Source of the DNA: Oscillospiraceae bacterium
GTDB taxonomy: Bacteria > Bacillota_A > Clostridia > Oscillospirales > Ruminococcaceae
DNA: 64,000 nt
NCBI GenBank assembly: GCA_017829075.1
Contig: JAGAJA010000045.1
Coordinates: forward strand, 1-64,000
Reading direction: 5' to 3'
Shown here: positions 49,777 through 58,132 of the stretch, in pieces
How the letters are laid out: every line of letters starts with the position of its first letter
How positions within the stretch are numbered: the first letter of the stretch is position 1
Program-made: the position numbers and the translations under genes
Notes under the pieces: model-generated
What the model saw: the letters and a program-made list of their open reading frames with translations, nothing else
What the model was told of the DNA's origin: nothing
Databases searched by the model: none

Positions 49777-50686
49777 AAAAGTGCTTCTTGCCCCGCCGGA
49801 AAACATCATGGTTCAGGCGGAAAACCTCGTGAAGATATACAAGTCAAAGGACGTTGAGGTAATGGCACTCCAGGGTCTTGACCTGACGGTTGAGCGCGGA
49901 GAGCTTATGGGGCTTGTCGGCGCAAGCGGCAGCGGAAAATCAACGCTGCTTAATATGCTGGGAGGACTTGACAGACCCTCGGCGGGCAGCCTTTACGTTG
50001 ACGGAGTTGATCTGCTGAAATTCACGGAAAAGGATTTCATCGAATACAAGCGGAAAACGGTCGGGTTTGTGTGGCAGAACAACGCCAGAAACCTGATTCC
50101 CTACCTTACCGCAAAGCAGAACGTGGAAATGCCCATGCTGCTTTCCGGGTACAGCGGCAGAAGCCAGCGGGCGAACGAGCTGCTGGATATGGTGGGGCTT
50201 TCGCACCGCAAGAACAGCCGGCTGGATCAGATGTCCGGCGGCGAACAGCAGAGGGTCGCGATAGCCATTGCGCTGTCGAATAATCCTAAGCTGCTGCTTG
50301 CGGACGAACCGACCGGCTCGGTGGATACGGCTACATCAAAGCTGATACTGGACGTATTCTGGGAGCTTAACAGGGCAATGGGCGTCACGATAATAATTGT
50401 GACGCATGATACAAAGCTTTCGGCGCAGATAGACCGCGTGGTGGCGATCCGGGACGGAAAGACATCAACGGAGCTTGTGCGGAAGCCGAGCGTTGCGAAG
50501 TCGTTCGGGGAGCTTTCGGAGGAGGAACAGACAGTTCATGAGGAGCTGACGGTACTCGACCGGGCAGGACGGCTTCAGATACCTAAGGAATATCTCGAAG
50601 AACTCGGCATCAAAGGCGGCGACAAAGTCCGCGTGGAGCTTGAGGACGGACGGATATCCATTTACCCGCGTGGGTTTAGCAAGTAA
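49769..50686 (+). CDS. ABC ATPase 2 with C-terminal AbrB-like domain
   Basis: The 305-residue protein has Walker A GASGSGKSTLL, VGFVWQNNARNLIP (Q-loop), signature MSGGEQQRVAIAIAL, Walker B LLLADEPTGSVD and VTHDTKLS. After residue 235 comes a linker and a C-terminal stretch VLDRAGRLQIPKEYLEELGI then GDKVRVELEDGRISIYP, the swapped-hairpin AbrB/SpoVT fold usually found in DNA-binding regulators and antitoxins. Here it could dimerise the ATPase or sense a signal, filling the place of the regulatory tail of MalK (inference). It overlaps the upstream ATPase by eight bases, with GGTGGAG before the ATG. Likely a heterodimer with ATPase 1. Confidence 0.88.
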   Translation: MPKKVLLAPPENIMVQAENLVKIYKSKDVEVMALQGLDLTVERGELMGLVGASGSGKSTLLNMLGGLDRPSAGSLYVDGVDLLKFTEKDFIEYKRKTVGFVWQNNARNLIPYLTAKQNVEMPMLLSGYSGRSQRANELLDMVGLSHRKNSRLDQMSGGEQQRVAIAIALSNNPKLLLADEPTGSVDTATSKLILDVFWELNRAMGVTIIIVTHDTKLSAQIDRVVAIRDGKTSTELVRKPSVAKSFGELSEEEQTVHEELTVLDRAGRLQIPKEYLEELGIKGGDKVRVELEDGRISIYPRGFSK

Positions 50687-50735
50687 ACAATCGGGAAAGG
50701 AGAACCCGATTTATTTAGGAAAGGTGGATTTCACT

Positions 50736-53720
50736 GTGGCAAATGAGCGAAAAGTGAAGCTGAAAAGGGTAACATCACTGTTTATGTCGGCTGTGATGGC
50801 TGCAACTCTTGTTCAGGTTCAGCTGGCGCCCGGTGCTGCCGCGGAGGAGGACGCTGCGTCGTCAGCATCGTCTGTCTCCGAAATTGACAGCATGAGCATA
50901 GTCAGCAACAAAAACGCGTACAGAAAGTACATAGCAAACTACCCGGACGCTGCAAAGCCGATGGAGGAAGTAAAGATCAATGTCACCGACTTTACTCAGA
51001 GTGATGACATTGACGTGAAGATCGAGGACTTCGAGGGAGAGAACGACTGCGTGGCATGGGTGGACTGCGAAGGCACCCTCACATGGAAGTTCGACGTAAA
51101 GACCGCCGGTCTTTATAACCTTGAGATGTTCTATCACCCGATCACCGCAAGCAACACGACTATCGAAGTCGAAATGAAGATCGACGGCAAGTACCCGTTT
51201 GACGAGGTAAAGCTTGTCGAGCTTGACCGTTACTGGCAGAACGAGACCGCGATCGGCTGGGACGCGCGCAAGAAGAACCAGAAGCGCCCGCCGCAGGTCG
51301 AATACAATACATGGGTTACTTACCCCATCAAGGATAAGGACGGTCTTATCAATACCCCGTACTTCTTCTACCTTTCCGAGGGTACTCATGAGATTTCCCT
51401 CACCGGTGTAAAGACCAACTTCTATTTAAAGGGTATGCGCTTCTTCAACACCGAGGAGCTGCCCACTTATGCTGAGATCGCCCCCACACAGGAGCAGATC
51501 GACGCAACTCCCGGCTTCGGCGGGAATGAGGATATAGGTCATGTTGAGGCGGAGAATTCCTACTACACCACCTCCTCCACCCTGTATCCTACCTACGACA
51601 GAACCGACTACTCTGTTAGCCCCTCCCACCCGGTAAACAAGCGCTATAACACGATCGGCGCGGATACATGGGATCAGGCTTGCCAGGCTATCGCATGGCA
51701 GGTTGAAGTGCCGGAGGACGGCTACTACAAGGTTCAGATAAGATGCCGTCAGAGCACGATGCGCGGATTTTTCTCCAACCGCCGCGTGTACATCAACGGC
51801 GAGGTACTGTGTCAGGAACTTGACGACGTAAAGATTCAGTACAATCCCAACTGGCAGACGGTAGAGCTTACCGACGCGGACGGAAATCTGATTTACGTTC
51901 CGCTCAACAAGGGTATCAACGAGATCAAGCTCGAAGCGGTTCCCGGCGATATCGGCAAAGTTATGGAGCGTCTTGACGACCTGATCTACGAGCTGAACTA
52001 TTATTACAGACGTATACTCATGATCACCGGCCCCAGCCCTGACGAGTATAACGACTACTACCTTGAGGATCAGATCGAGGGTCTGTTCGACTTCTTCGAG
52101 AGAGCGATAGCTACCCTGTATGCTGAAAAGGCAGGCATCGAGGAGCTGACCGGCGAAGGCTCCGAGGCTTCAACTCTCCAGACAATGGCGGTTATCCTCC
52201 AGATGGCGGTTGACGAGCCTGAGGATCTGCCCCAGATGCTCTCCAGCATCAAGGATCAGATCTCCGCGGTTTCCGCGTGGATGAGAGATTACCGCGACCA
52301 GCCGCTTGAGATCGACTACATCGAAGTAAAGTCTGTTCACGATAATTTCCGCGACAGCAGCACTAATTTCTTCTCTGCTTTCGCTTTCGGATTCCAGGCA
52401 TTTATCGGCTCTTTCTTTGAGGACTACACCTCCGTTTCCGATTCAACCGGATCTGAAAAGACGCTGAACGTCTGGGTATCCCTCGGACGTGACCAGGCAA
52501 CGGTTGTAAACGAGCTGGTAAGCTCTGAGTACAACCCGAACAGCGACACAAAGGTAAACATTTCTCTGGTACAGGGCGCCGTACTTGAGGCAACTCTCGC
52601 GGGTAAGGGCCCTGAGGTAGCATTGTTCATCGGCGGCGACTTCCCGGTTGTCTGCGCTTCAAGAGGACTTCTTGTAAACCTCAAGGAGCAGCCGGGCTAT
52701 GAGGGCGTAATAAGCCGCTTCACACCGGACGTTACAACGCTTTACGAATTCAACGGCGGAGTTTACGGACTTCCGCTCACAGAGAACTTCCCGATGCTCT
52801 TCTACCGCACCGACGTACTTGAAGAGCTTGGATACACCGCACCTCCGGAGACATGGGACGAGCTTATCAATATGCTCCCCGACCTCCAGAGAAAGTACCT
52901 TGAGGTAGGACTTATTCTCCCGTCCAACATCTCCTCACAGGTATTCGACGCAGGTAACACATTCGTACTGCTGATGCTCCAGACAGGTCAGGACTTCTAC
53001 AACTTCGATGAAGCAAGCGGACAGTACATTTCAACGACATTCGATACCGAGGCGGCGGTAGAGGCATTCACCAAGTGGACAAAGTTCTACACCGTTTATG
53101 ACTTCGACCAGACCTACGACGCATTCACACGTTTCAGAACAGGTGAGATGCCCATTCTTCTCCAGAACTACGCGTTCTACAATCAGTTGAGCGTTGCAGC
53201 TCCTGAGATCAAGGGTCTGTGGTCATTCACACACGTTCCCGGCTCTTATGTACACGATGAGAACGGAAACAAGATCAAGAACGAGGACGGTTCTTATAAG
53301 ATCGACTACACCGCAAACTCCGGTTCCTCCGGCGCAGTTATCTTCAATAGCTGCAAGGACATCAATGCAGCATGGAACTTCATCGACTGGTTCACAACCA
53401 CGGACGTTCAGGTAGAATACGGTAAGACCATTGAGGCTATCATGGGCCCGATGGGACGTTACGATACAGCAAACGTTGAAGCTCTCAGCAGACTCAACTG
53501 GTCTACTTCCGAGTATAACAAGATCAGCGACCAGATGAGCAACCTCAGAGAGGTTCCGATCATTCCGGCTTCCTATGCGGTAACACGTAACGTTTACAAC
53601 GCATTCAGAGCGGTCGTAAACAACCAGAAGAACCCAAGATATCAGCTCAGCTCCTACAACAGAGACATCAACTCCGAGATTGTAAGAAAGCTGAAGGATC
53701 TCGGCTACTACAAAGGCTAA
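50736..53720 (+). CDS. Large carbohydrate-binding protein of the ABC importer
   Basis: The 994-residue product starts at a GTG (GGAAAGGTGG upstream) with a signal peptide (RVTSLFMSAVMAATLVQVQL, cleaved near GAAAEE). Two beta-sandwich modules of CBM35-like style lie at about 60-260 (FEGENDCVAWVDCEGTLTWK) and 265-400 (HVEAENSYYTTSS). A helical linker follows, then an extracellular solute-binding domain of family 1 from about 580 (KTLNVWVSLGRDQATVVNEL, GKGPEVALFIGGDFPVV, GGVYGLPLTENFPMLFYRTD). There is no lipobox, so it is not a usual lipoprotein. Added modules suggest capture of polymeric or long substrates at the wall. Confidence 0.9.
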   Translation: MANERKVKLKRVTSLFMSAVMAATLVQVQLAPGAAAEEDAASSASSVSEIDSMSIVSNKNAYRKYIANYPDAAKPMEEVKINVTDFTQSDDIDVKIEDFEGENDCVAWVDCEGTLTWKFDVKTAGLYNLEMFYHPITASNTTIEVEMKIDGKYPFDEVKLVELDRYWQNETAIGWDARKKNQKRPPQVEYNTWVTYPIKDKDGLINTPYFFYLSEGTHEISLTGVKTNFYLKGMRFFNTEELPTYAEIAPTQEQIDATPGFGGNEDIGHVEAENSYYTTSSTLYPTYDRTDYSVSPSHPVNKRYNTIGADTWDQACQAIAWQVEVPEDGYYKVQIRCRQSTMRGFFSNRRVYINGEVLCQELDDVKIQYNPNWQTVELTDADGNLIYVPLNKGINEIKLEAVPGDIGKVMERLDDLIYELNYYYRRILMITGPSPDEYNDYYLEDQIEGLFDFFERAIATLYAEKAGIEELTGEGSEASTLQTMAVILQMAVDEPEDLPQMLSSIKDQISAVSAWMRDYRDQPLEIDYIEVKSVHDNFRDSSTNFFSAFAFGFQAFIGSFFEDYTSVSDSTGSEKTLNVWVSLGRDQATVVNELVSSEYNPNSDTKVNISLVQGAVLEATLAGKGPEVALFIGGDFPVVCASRGLLVNLKEQPGYEGVISRFTPDVTTLYEFNGGVYGLPLTENFPMLFYRTDVLEELGYTAPPETWDELINMLPDLQRKYLEVGLILPSNISSQVFDAGNTFVLLMLQTGQDFYNFDEASGQYISTTFDTEAAVEAFTKWTKFYTVYDFDQTYDAFTRFRTGEMPILLQNYAFYNQLSVAAPEIKGLWSFTHVPGSYVHDENGNKIKNEDGSYKIDYTANSGSSGAVIFNSCKDINAAWNFIDWFTTTDVQVEYGKTIEAIMGPMGRYDTANVEALSRLNWSTSEYNKISDQMSNLREVPIIPASYAVTRNVYNAFRAVVNNQKNPRYQLSSYNRDINSEIVRKLKDLGYYKG

Positions 53721-53728
53721 GGGCTTAT

Positions 53729-53752
53729 CCCTCCTGGCATAGTCCGGGAGGG
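53729..53752 (+). promoter_or_regulatory. Hairpin between binding-protein and permease genes
   Basis: CCCTCCTGG pairs with CCGGGAGGG. A stem at this place commonly protects the binding-protein mRNA and raises its output over the permeases; inference here. Confidence 0.5.
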
Positions 53753-53786
53753 AGCTCAGAGCAAAGAAAAAATAGGAGGAATCAGC

Positions 53787-54725
53787 TTGTTCGGTAAAGA
53801 GAAATCGCAGTATATCGAGGACAGCAAGTTCCGCTATACGATGCGTGAAGTTAAGAAGAACGGCAGCGCGTATATACTCGCTCTTCCGTACTTCCTTTTG
53901 TTCCTGATTTTTACGGGCATTCCTGTTGTAATCTCCCTGCCTGTCGGCTTCACGAACTTTAACATGGTTCAGTTCCCGCAGTGGGTAGGCTTAAGCAACT
54001 TCTATACCCTGTTCCTTCAGGACGATGTATTCCTTATTGCGATCCAGAATACTCTGGTATTCGCGATCATAACCGGCCCTGTCAGCTATATCATGTGCTT
54101 CCTGCTGGCATGGCTCATCAATGAGATGCCCGGCCCGCTGAAAACAGTGTTTACATACATTTTCTACGCGCCGACTCTTGCAGGTAATATCTACGCAACA
54201 TGGCAGCTCATCTTCTCCGGCGATACCTACGGCTTCCTGAACTCCGTTCTCATGAGCTTAGGTCTTATCAACGGCCCTCAGCAGTGGCTGACCGACTCCA
54301 GATATATCCTCATGTGCGTTATCATCGTACAGATGTGGATGGCTCTGGGTGCAGGCTTCCTTTCGCTTCGTGCAGGCTTCCAGGGCATTGACAAGTCCGG
54401 CTACGAGGCAGGTGCAATCGAGGGTATCAAGAACCGCTTCCAGGAGCTTATTTATATCACGATCCCCGCAATGGGCCCGCAGCTTCTGTTCGCGGCAGTA
54501 ATGCAGATCACGTCTTCTTTCACCGCCGGTGATATCGGACGTTTCCTCACAGCCTTCCCGTCAACAGACTATGCAGCGCACACGATCATGACCCACGCAT
54601 TCGACTACGGCTCAGTCCGCTACGAAATGGGCTACGCCTGCGCGATATGCTTCCTGCTGTTCATAGTGATGATCCTTGTAAACAATGTCATCCGCAAGGC
54701 TATGAGCGGAATACTGGATACTTAA
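53787..54725 (+). CDS. Carbohydrate ABC permease, MalF type (pair 1)
   Basis: The 312-residue protein with six spans starts at a TTG behind AGGAGG. The EAA loop reads SGYEAGAIEGIKNRFQELIY then ITIPAMGP, the contact site for the ATPase, in the MalF/LplB form. It forms the channel with the next gene product, encoded 12 bases downstream. The cytoplasmic N-terminus (SKFRYTMREVKKNGSAYILA) is short. Substrate is inferred only from the binding protein upstream. Confidence 0.9.
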   Translation: MFGKEKSQYIEDSKFRYTMREVKKNGSAYILALPYFLLFLIFTGIPVVISLPVGFTNFNMVQFPQWVGLSNFYTLFLQDDVFLIAIQNTLVFAIITGPVSYIMCFLLAWLINEMPGPLKTVFTYIFYAPTLAGNIYATWQLIFSGDTYGFLNSVLMSLGLINGPQQWLTDSRYILMCVIIVQMWMALGAGFLSLRAGFQGIDKSGYEAGAIEGIKNRFQELIYITIPAMGPQLLFAAVMQITSSFTAGDIGRFLTAFPSTDYAAHTIMTHAFDYGSVRYEMGYACAICFLLFIVMILVNNVIRKAMSGILDT

Positions 54726-54737
54726 GGAGGACGGAAG

Positions 54738-55598
54738 ATGCGCGTTATAAAGAAAAGAAAAAAGTGGGGAGGCTCCCGCGGCGGCGATATTGCGATTTTC
54801 ATTCTTCTCGTACTTATCGGCCTGTTCATGCTCTTCCCGATTTACCTTTCGGTAATTCAGTCGATCAAGCCGGTCGAGGAACTGTTCGTGTTCCCGCCGA
54901 AGCTCTATGTTCAACGTCCTACCTCTCAGAACTTTGAGGATATGCTCAAGGTCGCAGGTTCTCTTGACGTACCTTTCTCAAGATATGTTTTCAACTCGAT
55001 ATTCGTTTCAGTAGTTGTAACCGTTGCACAGTTGTTCCTCTCTTCCTCTGCGGCATACGTGCTCGCAAAGGTAAGAGCGCCGGGCGTAAAGGCGATGAAC
55101 AAGGTAATTGAGATCGCCCTGCTGTTCACCTCTTCGGTAACATACATCGTGCAGTACATCGTTATGGCTGCAATGGGAATGATCGATACCTACTGGGCAA
55201 TCACGCTTCCCTATATCGCAACGCCTATGGGTCTGTTCCTTATGAAGCAGTTCATGGGTCAGATACCTGAGAGCATGATCGAAGCGGCAAAGCTTGACGG
55301 CGCGAGCCACATGAGAGTTTGCTGGCAGATAGTAATGCCGAACGTAAAACCTGCATGGCTCACCCTGATGATATTCGCATTCCAGGGCGCATGGCAGATC
55401 ACCGGCTACCTGTTCGTATACAGCGAGCAGCTCAAGCCTATTCCTATCGTAATGCAGCAGATCGCAGCAGCAGGTATAGCCCGTACGGGTGTTTCCTCGG
55501 CGACTGTCGTCGTGCTGATGCTGCCGCCTATGATACTGTTCCTTATACTCCAGAGCAACGTTGTAGAAACAATGGCTCATTCGGGACTTAAGGACTAA
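54738..55598 (+). CDS. Carbohydrate ABC permease, MalG type (pair 1)
   Basis: The 286-residue, six-span partner of the preceding permease. The EAA loop reads ESMIEAAKLDGASHMRVCWQ then IVMPNVKPAW, the MalG form. It starts MRVIKKRKKWGGSRGGDIAI with AAGGAGGACGG before the ATG. Gap to the previous gene is 12 bases. Confidence 0.9.
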   Translation: MRVIKKRKKWGGSRGGDIAIFILLVLIGLFMLFPIYLSVIQSIKPVEELFVFPPKLYVQRPTSQNFEDMLKVAGSLDVPFSRYVFNSIFVSVVVTVAQLFLSSSAAYVLAKVRAPGVKAMNKVIEIALLFTSSVTYIVQYIVMAAMGMIDTYWAITLPYIATPMGLFLMKQFMGQIPESMIEAAKLDGASHMRVCWQIVMPNVKPAWLTLMIFAFQGAWQITGYLFVYSEQLKPIPIVMQQIAAAGIARTGVSSATVVVLMLPPMILFLILQSNVVETMAHSGLKD

Positions 55599-55632
55599 AG
55601 GCTGTCAATTAATTTACGAAAGGATGATTTTA

Positions 55633-57291
55633 GTGCCATCAATTAAGCGCATAGCAGTGCGCGTGACGGCTGCGGCAATGGCTGCGGCAACGCTTCTGAC
55701 GAGCGTGGCTTACGCAGATGAGCCTTACACCGGATACAATTACGACTGGTGGGGCGACCCGGTTCCGTCACAGAACGGCTATGTAGTAGATAAGGTTTAT
55801 ACCGGCGCTGATATGGGCGTTGATTCCCTATCTGAGCCGAGCGATATGTTCTTCTCCGAAACAGAGGATCTGTTCATTGCAGATACGGCATATAAGCCTT
55901 CCTCCGGATCAGGAAAAGGAAGAATAGTAGTCACCGACAAGAACTTCAGCCTGAAGTACACCATTGAGTCGCTGGATATGAGCGGTATTCAGGACTGGCT
56001 TGACCTCAAGCAGTCCGAGCTGAACGCTGGAGCGATCTCACAGGCGGATTTCAATAAAGTGACCAGCACCACTTTCAACGGTCCTACCGGCGTATTTGTC
56101 GATGTGGACGAGGGCGAGGAAACAATATTCATTGCGGACAAGGATAACGACCGTGTTGTTTCACTCATCGTTGATGAGGTGGGCAGCGACAAGTACAAGA
56201 CCGCTGTCGGCAAGGTGCAGACCATTTACACCAGACCTCCGTCAAATATGTACGATTCTACCATTACCTTCAACCCCAGCAAGGTTCTGGTTGATGCGGC
56301 AAAGAACGTATATGTCTGCATAAAGTCCATTACGAAGGGCGCTGTTGTGTTCTCCAAGGAGGGCGACTTCAACGGCTATTTCGGCGCTAACCGAGTTGAG
56401 GCGACCGGCGAGGTTCTGCTGAACGCTTTCTGGAAGCTGATATTCAACCGTGAGCAGGCAAAGAAAATGAGAAGAAGCGTTCCTGTCGAAATATCCAACT
56501 TCGATATCGACACCGATAACTTCATCTATACAGTAACCGAGTCCAAGTCGGCTGAAACGGATATCCTAAAGAAGCTGAATTCCGCCGGCACGAATATTTT
56601 CACGAACCTCGGATACTCCGACTACACCTTCGGCGACTACCTGACAAAGTATTACAGAGGTCAGGTGTACTCCTCGCAGATCACAGATATTGACGTTGAC
56701 GCGAACGGAGTAATAAACCTGCTGGATCTTAAAACAGGACGTGTGTTCCAGTACGATGATGAGTGCAACCTGCTGTTCATCTTCGGCGGAATAGGTCAGC
56801 AGAAGGGTACCTTTAACATTGTCAACGCAGTAGAGAGCCTCGGTGACAAGGTATATGTCCTTGACGGACGTAAGTGCAGCGTCACCGTGTTCAAACAGAC
56901 TGAGTTCGGTTCTATCGTACACGAGGCAATCTCCCTGTTCAACAAGGGTAAGTATGAAGAAGCCCGCGGTCCGTGGGAGGAAGTAATCCGCCGTGACAGC
57001 AACTACTGGTTTGCTTACATCGGTCTTGGAAACGCTTATCTGAACGAGGGCGACTATGAAACTGCTATGAAGTACTTCTACTACAACTCAAGAAGCGGCT
57101 ATAACGACGCGTTCAAGAGCTGGCGTATGAACTTCATCAGAGATAACTTTACACTGTTCGCAGTGATAATTCTTGTTCTGCTTGCTGCAATCTACCTCAT
57201 CTCGGTATGGAGAGGAAAGGTTCGCATGAAGAAGCGCGCGGAGCAGGAAAGATTGTTCAAGGAAAAGAACAAGGGAAAGGAGGACGTCTGA
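55633..57291 (+). CDS. Exported beta-propeller/TPR protein with C-terminal membrane anchor
   Basis: The 552-residue product starts at a GTG with AAAGGATG before it and has a signal peptide (RIAVRVTAAAMAAATLLTSV, cleaved near AYA-DE). A body with NHL-like propeller strands follows (PSDMFFSETEDLFIADTAYK, PTGVFVDVDEGEETIFIADK, ITDIDVDANGVINLLDLKTG, GDKVYVLDGRKCSVTVFKQT). Then one TPR unit (YEEARGPWEEVIRRDSNYWF then AYIGLGNAYLNEGDYETAMK), one span near 510-530 and a basic tail. It therefore faces outward beside the permeases. It may bind the substrate or the complex; no enzymatic motif is seen. It is co-transcribed with the Yip1 gene, three bases further on. Confidence 0.8.
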   Translation: MPSIKRIAVRVTAAAMAAATLLTSVAYADEPYTGYNYDWWGDPVPSQNGYVVDKVYTGADMGVDSLSEPSDMFFSETEDLFIADTAYKPSSGSGKGRIVVTDKNFSLKYTIESLDMSGIQDWLDLKQSELNAGAISQADFNKVTSTTFNGPTGVFVDVDEGEETIFIADKDNDRVVSLIVDEVGSDKYKTAVGKVQTIYTRPPSNMYDSTITFNPSKVLVDAAKNVYVCIKSITKGAVVFSKEGDFNGYFGANRVEATGEVLLNAFWKLIFNREQAKKMRRSVPVEISNFDIDTDNFIYTVTESKSAETDILKKLNSAGTNIFTNLGYSDYTFGDYLTKYYRGQVYSSQITDIDVDANGVINLLDLKTGRVFQYDDECNLLFIFGGIGQQKGTFNIVNAVESLGDKVYVLDGRKCSVTVFKQTEFGSIVHEAISLFNKGKYEEARGPWEEVIRRDSNYWFAYIGLGNAYLNEGDYETAMKYFYYNSRSGYNDAFKSWRMNFIRDNFTLFAVIILVLLAAIYLISVWRGKVRMKKRAEQERLFKEKNKGKEDV

Positions 57292-57294
57292 TAT

Positions 57295-58059
57295 ATGAGA
57301 TTTAATCTTGATATGCCGGCTTGGAAATGGCCGTTCTACATCATGCGTCACCCCTTTGAAGGCTTTGAGGATCTCAGATGGAAGAAAGCCTATAACATGA
57401 AGGTCGCTATGGTCATCGTTGCTCTGCTGTTTGTCGTCAGCGTCTGCGGCGAGCTTATGACAGGCTTCCTGTTCAACAACAGTACGGTCAAGGTATTCAA
57501 CATTGTTCCTATCGTTATCCGTACAGTTGTTATCTTCTTCACATGGGTTATAGGAAACTGGGCGCTGTGCACACTGTTCGACGGCGAGGGTACTATGAAG
57601 AACATCTGCGTTAATACCGCTTATGCTCTCGTTCCTTACATCATCGGTCAGGTTATCAATATAATTCTCAGTAACTGCCTCCAGAAAACCGAGGGTGCAT
57701 TCATCACTTTCATTTCCTACGTCACGATACTGTGGACTGCGGTGCTTCTTATCTCAGGTATGAAAACAGTTCATCAGTACTCAATACCCAAAACGATCCT
57801 GTTCATGCTTATCACCATTCTCGCAATGGTTGTAATTCTCATTCTACTTGTGCTTCTGGTTTCTCTGTTCCAGCAGGTATACATATTCATCTATTCGATC
57901 TATACCGAGCTGCTGTACAGATTCTCCAACCTTGAGCCAACGGCTCTGATATTCATTTTCATCGGCGTTATCGTGGCACTTTTCGCAATCGTCATTGCAG
58001 CCTATACCGCATATGAAAAGCATCAGATCGCAAAGGAACGCAAGAAGCTGAATTCCTGA
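57295..58059 (+). CDS. Yip1-family membrane protein
   Basis: The 254-residue protein has about five or six spans and the Yip1 style: a start PAWKWPFYIMRHPFEGFEDL, IGNWALCTLFDGEGTMKNIC with the typical G-x-G-T turn, then AYALVPYIIGQVIN. Function of bacterial Yip1 proteins is unknown. It follows the propeller protein by three bases, so the two products are probably partners in the membrane, perhaps assembling or gating the transporter (inference). Confidence 0.8.
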   Translation: MRFNLDMPAWKWPFYIMRHPFEGFEDLRWKKAYNMKVAMVIVALLFVVSVCGELMTGFLFNNSTVKVFNIVPIVIRTVVIFFTWVIGNWALCTLFDGEGTMKNICVNTAYALVPYIIGQVINIILSNCLQKTEGAFITFISYVTILWTAVLLISGMKTVHQYSIPKTILFMLITILAMVVILILLVLLVSLFQQVYIFIYSIYTELLYRFSNLEPTALIFIFIGVIVALFAIVIAAYTAYEKHQIAKERKKLNS

Positions 58060-58132
58060 TTAGAAGCATTAGAGAGCCTTGATCTCCCGAAAGGGAGAGA
58101 GGGGCGCAAATATAGAAAATGGTGGTGTAAAA

